The translations under genes and the position numbers were made by a program. Below the pieces are notes generated by a model that ran no database searches, had not been told where the DNA came from, and worked only from the letters and a program-made list of their open reading frames with translations. From contig JAJEKV010000027.1 of assembly GCA_021234155.1 (NCBI GenBank), positions 12,864,916 to 12,928,915 of the forward strand: 64,000 bases of DNA. Direction: 5' to 3'. Positions 57,613-64,000 of the stretch are shown here, in pieces; positions within the stretch are counted from its first letter, which is position 1, and each line of letters opens with the position of its first letter. The DNA is from Isoetes taiwanensis. Its lineage: Eukaryota > Streptophyta > Lycopodiopsida > Isoetales > Isoetaceae.

Positions 57613-58755
57613 GGGGTCTTTTTTGGCTCCCGAAATGTCCCGAATTAACCCGGCGCTGAAATCAGCTTAAGCGATTTTGGGGATAATCGCTTAGCGAAAA
57701 GGCCTGCGTAGGAAATAGAAAATGCCGTGCGCTTAAAAAGCGAAATCAGCAAGCGATTTTCCACTACTGCTATTAATAGCGATTGTTTTTCACACCGCGC
57801 CCATTTTGTCGGCGACCCGGCCGAATGCGTCCTCCTGCTTATGCCGTTTTTTGCCAATCACGTTTACTGCGGGAATTGGCCGTTAATGGCGATTTGTTGT
57901 CGTTGTCGGCTCAATATTTGGTCGATCTCGCCAAGCCAGGCTCCCAGCGTATTGCCCTAACCGATCAAAGCTCCCCGTTTCCAAAAATGCGGATCATGCG
58001 AAATTTCACAGGAAGATTACGCAGAATTCCTCAGTACTTATCTCATAGTCTTGCTTACATTTGTTTGCTACATTGAAAGAAGTAGGGTTCGATTGCCTAC
58101 AGCTTTAGCGGCGTAACTTTCTGCTGAGGTGCTCAAAACATAAAAAGGTCAAGTATTTGTCACGCATTCTATTTTGGTTATGCAACACCGAGGTGCACGG
58201 TGGATGGGTTGCCGCAGTGTTGGGGAAGAAAGAATGTTAAGCCTTTCTTTTATCTTGTAGTCTTTTATTTACGCTCTCACTCAGTTAGACACGATCACGG
58301 TTATTACGAAGCGATGTTGCCGAGTGCTTGTTGGTATAGCACAAAGGTCATTTTCCTTCAATTCATCTTTGTTCTTGCCCAATGGGTGCCACCACATGGC
58401 AGCTCACGTCTACGTATCAGCACGACCACGCGGGAATGTATTTTGGAGCTTTCAAATCGGTGACTTTTGAAAATAAGCTTAGCGATTTCAAATTTTAAAC
58501 AAATCACAGGCGAGTGATAGAAGCCGGCCAGCGGGCCGGCTAGATTTTCGTTTTAAAACCACGGCGGAGTGATCCCTGACCCTCGTGGCGGCCGGAAGCG
58601 AAAATCCTTAAAGCGATTTTCCACTTTCCCCTTTGAAAATCGGCAAGTGATTTTCGCAAATTTGCAAAATGCGGCAAAGATTTTTAAGCGATTTTCCAAA
58701 ATCGCTTAAAGCGATTACAGTCGTAGCTGAACCGATTTGGGAGCCAAAAAGGCAC
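57613..58755. mobile_element. Non-autonomous Mutator-like element (MULE/MITE), 1143 bp
   Basis: The ends are imperfect inverted repeats. The left GGGGTCTTTTTTGGCTCCCG matches the reverse of the right GGGAGCCAAAAAGGCAC. Homology continues inward for about 80 bp through TTAAGCGATTTTGG and ATCGCTTA. It is flanked by the perfect 9-bp duplication ATGGGTTAC, the length made by Mutator transposases. The interior repeats AAGCGATTTTCCAC and its inverse near both ends and contains a GC-rich palindrome GCCGGCCAGCGGGCCGGC near 58525. No transposase is encoded; open frames inside (for example 57727-57960) lack domains. It separates the F-box ATG from its original 5' flank. Confidence 0.85.
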
Positions 58756-58764
58756 ATGGGTTAC
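58756..58764. other. Right target-site duplication of the Mutator-like element
   Basis: ATGGGTTAC, second copy of the 9-bp duplication. Sequence beyond it (AAAGGCTTCC) is the original upstream flank of the F-box gene. Confidence 0.85.
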
Positions 58765-59390
58765 AAAGGCTTCCTTTCGCGTTTCAATTTTTCAAAGTAA
58801 TAGGTCTCTACCATGCATTAAGAAATTTGTAAAGCCTTGCACATTAGCTACACATGGTTTCATCTGCCAATCCTTATCGTGAAGACTAGCATTAACAACC
58901 CAAAATTTCATCCATTTAATTACAGCAGCATGTGTGCTGTAGGCTTCACGTGTTTCTTTCCACATGTTTAATGGGTTTATTTTGTAGGATTAATATGGGT
59001 CATGATCTTGACATATCCAGAGAGCATGATGCCCATCAGCGAGTGACATCTTTTTCACATAAAATGCTTTGCCACTTTCTAAGGTCAATATGGTTGAGAC
59101 AAAACAAATAAAAACAAGCTCGGCTTCACGGAGTCACGGGCATCCATCCCACTTATGAAAAACTTCCAACCCGAGGGGATAACTATGGCATGTCTTCGCA
59201 TGGTATAAGCCAGGTCTTTGCCATCATCTGACCATGGCCGTCTGCCATATCAACATCCATAAAGCGAAAACCATCCTCAAATCTGGCTTCTAACAAAGCG
59301 GATTTAGCTGGAATTTGGGTGAGCAGTAGTAGATCAAGCTAATTTATCTCTGTAATCGAAAGGCTGTCACCAAGGAAGCGGCACAACAAC
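58765..59390 (-). other. Former upstream flank of the F-box gene with decayed coding-like - strand
   Basis: The - strand shows protein-like stretches in changing frames: ALLEARFEDGFRFMDVDMAD (about 59300-59240), KMSLADGHHALWICQDHDPY (about 59060-59000) and MKFWVVNASLHDKDWQMKPC (about 58915-58855). The proximal 150 bp should hold the original 5' UTR or promoter of the F-box gene. The coding-like part may be an older broken gene or transposon that I cannot name. Confidence 0.3.
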
Positions 59391-60186
59391 AATATTCGTG
59401 AAAACCCTTGATTACGGTACATTAATCCACAAATATTCTCGTGAGAAAACGCATTCCATTTTCCGGACATTTGCAAATGCTTCGAGAGAAGTGCATACGA
59501 TTCCTAAAGGGACATCTAAACATCTAAACGCCATTAAGCTCCTCCAATGCCTCAAATTATACACTTTCCAATACTATACACCAGTCAAATCTTACTTCAA
59601 ACCACTAATTTTCAAATACCAAACTCAAATCGTGGAAGTTTTTATCACATTGAATTAACTTTTTGATAGCACTTAGCAGGCTTGCCACACATTGCACTTT
59701 GGGTCCTTGACTCCTTTCTAGCCGCACTGGTTCACATAGCTTCATCCTTTGCTTCTTGTATGTTTGCAACAGTCTTATATGTTCCTTTCTATATGTGCTT
59801 GCGTAAACCATGTCATGTACAGCAACTCCAGATCTAATTCTATGCCCAAATCTTATGAAACCCCAAAAAGGTTAAATCAGAAGGACCGGTTCAGTTAATT
59901 CTCCACTTTGCATGCTGGCTAGAATGTTGTATCTAAGAAGAGACTAGTAGTTGGAACTTTCACCTTTATACTTAATGCACCTATATAGTATTGATGAGAA
60001 GAGTTATATGCTAGACAATTTCCTTATATACATAGTTTCATCAATTTTCTACACAAAAAAGTTTTGATTTGTGATAACTTATTTTCAACTCAGAGGTTCG
60101 TAACTTCTTTTGATAGCTTCTAGTAGCTTCAACGTTACCTTTTAACCTTGCAAATGTTTTACTACTACAATTACAGCAAGGATGCA
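59391..60186. other. No gene recognised
   Basis: AT-rich, short frames only (86 codons at 59398-59658, +). No domain signature. Confidence 0.35.
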
Positions 60187-60396
60187 TCACTTCACAGTAT
60201 TAGATGTAGATGGCTGTTCGTTTTTTCTCTGTATGCATAAGCCTTGATTCCCTTTAAGTTGTGTTCTTGATGGTATTACCGAAAGTGGACCTAATTGTGA
60301 TGGTAGTTGAGAAAACAAGTTGTTAGAATGCAAATCAACTGTTATTGATGTTTCGACAACATGTCTCGATAATTGATCAGGTAAATAGTGTTCCAC
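60187..60396 (-). pseudogene. Possible LRR-protein fragment (weak)
   Basis: The - strand frame reads VDLHSNNLFSQLPSQLGPLS, followed by QLKGNQGLC. This is the last-LRR plus GN-x-x-LC cap pattern found at the end of LRR ectodomains. It is 69 codons long with no flanking LRRs in the same frame. It ends next to the CACTA element, so that insertion may have truncated it. Confidence 0.35.
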
Positions 60397-60402
60397 TCAT
60401 AT

Positions 60403-63400
60403 CACTACAAGAGGACAGGCCTTTTGCGTCAAACCCTGCGTCACTACCTTTTAAGGTGCGTCAAGTTTGTGTGAGGAACACAGAATCACGGCGCAAACTT
60501 AAGATATTAATCAAAGTTTGTGTCATTGGTTATTAATGGCATATTAGCGTCGGTATTTTGAAAGCCTTGTATCGATTTTTATGGTAGACTTTATAACATC
60601 TATAATAACAACATTTTGTGCCATTATTTTTAAAAGTTTCGTCAAAGTGTTTTAAGTAGTGTTGTGTAATTATAACATCAATTATTTGAAAGTTTTATGC
60701 AAGTTTTGTGTCAACTATTATGATGTTGTTGTATCATGCTACTTCAGAAATTAAGTCATTTTAAAGACAAATGTGTCATAGACTTTAAAATCCAAAGCTG
60801 TGTTTCAATTTCATTGCCAATATTAGCTCTCTTTACATCAAAATATCTATCTATATTTTACTTCATAATATAGTGTACATAAGGAAAACCACGACAAAGG
60901 TGGCATTAATCTAGAATAGTGGATTTGACAATGTTACGTCATTATAAAACTACAAGGTTATGCTTAAGCATACATTTCATTCTTTGATAAATTAGTACTA
61001 TACCATCTGTCATGCCAAATATCACATAATATATGGTTATTTCTCGATGAAAATTCTAGTTTATCCATTTCAACAAAGAAGCTTACGCAAGCTATTCATA
61101 AAATATAAAACCAGTTTTTATAAAGCATTGAGATTAGATTGATGCATTGATGTCATGCTCAATGTCGGCTAACTCATCATCATCCAGATGTAGATGTAAA
61201 CTCCTAATGTGAGATAATGTGAATCAATACTTGGAAGTTCTTCATCTTCAATATAGTCCATCATCAATGCCATTGTGACTTATTTACTTACTGACATTTT
61301 TCAGCTTCTTCTGGGTGGGGGAGACCATTGGAGATAAGCAAAATGACTAGCGTCTTAGATGGATTGATGTTTTCATGGCCATAAGGTGCTTGAGGTAACT
61401 CATTATCGTCTCCTCGCCATCTCTTGTAAATGTGACATTGGCTTCAATGGTATGGAGTGTTTAGCACATCAAGTTCATGTTCTCACTACTTGGACATGAA
61501 ATCTTCTACTATATAGGCTTGAATTGTCCATGAAATTAATGTAGGATGTTGGCTCCATATTGTTTAGGTGTAGGAATTCCAATCACCACGGCGAGATCTA
61601 GAGGGTGGGAATGTATAACAATCCACCAATTATTATTTGTCATGATTTGGATGAAAGAGACACCGCTCCAACTGTTAAGGAAAACAAATGGCTCATCCAT
61701 GTCGGGTAGCACTTTTGTGGAATCAATCTCCACAAATCCCGAGCATGTGTCCTAATTGTCTTTCCCGAGCCTCTATACACAACCTTGAACCAAGCGTGCT
61801 TTCAATACATTTACCGCGAGAAAGGTTAGATGGTTTAACTCAATGATATGTCGATATGGTTCCAACATAATATAATTCACCATCAATGGGGTTTGCGATC
61901 CCTACTGCTAGCTTGACTCCTTGTTCAAATTGTGCCATGATTGGAGTCAAAGGTGATTCTCCATTTATCAACCTTACTATCTGAAAGTCTCGGCCATATG
62001 CCCACATGGATGTATGAAATCGGCGCCTAGTATGAAAGCATTTTAGTAAAAACTATACAGTTTATTGTATACTCGGCATTTTAATTCACATTACCTTTCT
62101 AATGGCCATCGATGGCAAGCTCATAATCATCATCTGGAGCAGTTTGTCATCATCTCTTTGCTTCATCCATCACGAGCTAATAACCAATCATTGGTCATTG
62201 TGCGGCAAGGGTGCATTCTTGATTATTGAACCACATCTATGTGAGCCATTTCTTGATGCTTCTTCCTTTTTGGTTTGTACATGTCTGGCCCAAGATTGGA
62301 CTTCGTTGTATTATTCATGATAAAAGTATTATTTGCATGGCCGCGAAACATCTCATCATTTAGATTCTTCTCCACACCTTTGCCTTGTAGGAGCGCCGAT
62401 ATAATCTCCTTCGGGGCTCTTTTTCCTCCCACATTTTAAGGCCATGGGGTTAAATGCAATAGTCCGTCATTCAGAAATAAAAGTGTTTCTTGTATGAGAT
62501 GCCTACGCTATACATTTTATACGGCCTAGCCATTTTCAGTGACAAACCCCTTAGTACTTTCATATATAAGCTCGAGAAAGAACATCCATCTTCTTTGAGG
62601 CGGACACGCTAATTTGATCTCATTTTGGAATATGAATTAATAGGTGCACCTACGCCAATAACATCATTGCATTAATATCATTGAATCTATACATAATATA
62701 TAAGAAAAAGAAATATTAATATAGGGAGAAGGTTTGAAGAAAGGACAATATAATACTTGTAGATCTAGAAGCTTGTCGGGAAAACTCTTTCTCAATATCA
62801 CATAATAGTAAAATGGCCTCCTCCTCCATCTTTGGAATGTCCGAGGAGATATCAATTTCCTTCAAGACATACCAATTTTACTGGAAGCGATATATAATAT
62901 TCCTTATAGGCGGTGTCGGATAGCTTCCAATAGCCGCAGGGGAAGCACATGCTACATCCACAATAAACAATGGTTTGATACATGCAAATATTTCAAATAG
63001 TCATGGAATAAAACTCATGATAAAATACAAGAAACTTATACCCAGTCATGTGTCTTGAGACCAGCAGGTTTTCCATCTTTTGTAAATGCTTTTTGTAGAG
63101 AAGCACCATGCCCGATCGGTGTCGCGAATATTTTGTATTACTCCACATGCACTCTTTGACAGAGTTGTTTGATCCTAACACCCAAGCACCGCACTTTCCA
63201 TTTTAGTCTTCCAGCCCTCTCAATTGGCCAATATTCTCTTTTCATTTTCTTTCTTTAAGATCCTCTGCAGAACCTAATGTCTCCCATTCACCAATTAAAT
63301 GCTTCCCACGGAGAATGTGCAATATTTTTGAATATATGCATTGGATCAAACAAGTGTCACGACTTCAAGTCTACCCGGTGCAACCTATAGAATATAGATA

Positions 63401-64000
63401 AGCGTTTCATGCAGTATTGAGGTATTGCCTTCTCAATATTAGCCAGCAATCCAAATTTGGGTTTGCATCTTTCCATGCATCGAGCCAATCCCTAGTTGTC
63501 CATCGCTTTGGTGGTGTCACCTCATGCGTGCATAGATGCTTATGGGGCAAATATTTTTTGTGGCCAATGTAAATTTGCTTCTGAGATCGATGTTTGGATC
63601 ACATTGTGATGTTAGGCTAGTTCCACATGAAGGACATCCATATGCTCGCCAATGCGTAGACTGTTACATCCACAAAGGCCAGCGCGATTTTAGGATCATG
63701 GTTTTACAAGCAACTAGAAATTTTTGTAGTGATATGCCCGCCGTCCACAGAAAAGCACGGATGTCATGAATTGGCGAACATAATTTCCATGGAGTGTGAA
63801 ATCATGTGGCTCTCTTGTGATGTCATACGGCTGGGTCCCCTTCCACGTATTTCAGTTCCTCTACCAAAGGTTCCATGTAAACATCCATATTTTTACTTGA
63901 GTATTTTCACGCAGAAATATTTTCCACTTCAATACATGTTTATACAAAGCATGACCATAACATATTACCGGAACAATCAATGTCAACATGATATGACCCG
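60403..64000 (-). mobile_element. CACTA (En/Spm) DNA transposon, 3' part, running off the window
   Basis: Begins with CACTACAAGAGGACAGG at 60403, the CACTA-type terminus. It is followed to about 60760 by subterminal motifs GCGTCA, GTGTCA and CGTCAA in both orientations. A TNP2-type transposase remnant is read on the - strand from the window end down to about 61530, so the element's 5' end lies beyond 64000. The 3-bp target duplication cannot be tested without the other end. Confidence 0.75.
61530..64000 (-). pseudogene. TNP2-type CACTA transposase, degenerate
   Basis: From the right edge on the - strand: NMDVYMEPLVEEL (about 63890-63850), YDITREPHDFTLHG in the family's YDA...F-L-A region (about 63825-63780), HDIRAFLWTA (about 63770-63740), DGKPAGLKTHDW (about 63075-63040), NPIDGELYYVGTISRH and IIELNHL (about 61895-61840, the GVYV...YYG-x-x-x-DIIEL motif). 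FVEIDSTKVLPDMDEPFV with WWIVIHSHPLDLAVV (about 61740-61580) is the DUF4216-like end. Stops and frame changes intervene, so it is inactive. When active it would have cut the CACTA ends. Confidence 0.75.

Noticed and set aside
63718-63731. TTTTTGTAGTG as the right end of the CACTA element
   Set aside because: The transposase reading continues through and beyond this site to the window edge, and the flanking three bases (ATA) do not match those at the left end (TAT).
1-64000. CRISPR array or bacterial operon
   Set aside because: There are no regularly spaced short repeats with unique spacers, and the gene content is plainly plant nuclear.

Overview
The window is a gene-poor, transposon-rich piece of a land-plant nuclear genome. 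The evidence is a plant pectin methylesterase, a plant LRR/malectin receptor-kinase gene, an F-box gene, a cullin remnant and several plant transposon types (Ty3/gypsy, LINE, tRNA-derived SINE, Mutator-like, CACTA/En-Spm, hAT-like). About three gene models in 64 kb, long AT-rich stretches of decayed repeats and nested fragments point to a large genome. A fern, gymnosperm or other non-flowering vascular plant would fit, but this is inference and the species cannot be fixed from the sequence.

Layout. 1-3.2 kb is simple and tandem sequence: pyrimidine tracts, a GGAA microsatellite, a diverged minisatellite and two head-to-tail SINE copies. 3.2-13.1 kb is mostly a heavily mutated Ty3/gypsy element on the + strand, with gag, RT, RNase H, integrase and chromodomain remnants in order. 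13.1-22.7 kb is non-coding, with direct repeats, hairpins, a 74-bp tandem duplication and a possible CAF-1/FAS1-like exon remnant. 22.7-25.7 kb (- strand) is an LRR/malectin receptor-kinase locus whose ectodomain exon is fully open while its kinase half is broken. 26-30 kb holds a large hairpin and a hAT-like remnant. 30.5-48.6 kb holds three LINE blocks on the - strand that are collinear with one element (endonuclease, then linker plus the first half of RT, then the second half of RT plus zf-RVT), separated by two roughly 6.5-kb stretches with MITE-like repeats. 50.7-52.7 kb is an intact two-exon type-I pectinesterase (- strand). 54.8-55.9 kb is a CUL3-like pseudogene (+). 56.3-57.6 kb is a single-exon F-box gene (- strand) with a tandemly duplicated 3' end. 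Its start codon lies at the edge of a 1.14-kb Mutator-like element with a perfect 9-bp target-site duplication. 60.4-64 kb is a CACTA element that runs out of the window, with a decayed TNP2-type transposase on the - strand.

There is no operon-like logic here. The genes are independent plant loci in a repeat matrix. The pectinesterase would act in cell-wall pectin de-esterification, the F-box protein in SCF ubiquitin ligases, and the LRR/malectin protein at the cell surface if it is expressed. The most notable points are the transposon landing on the F-box start codon, the receptor gene with selectively decayed kinase, the collinear split LINE and the large two-armed hairpin at 26.1 kb.
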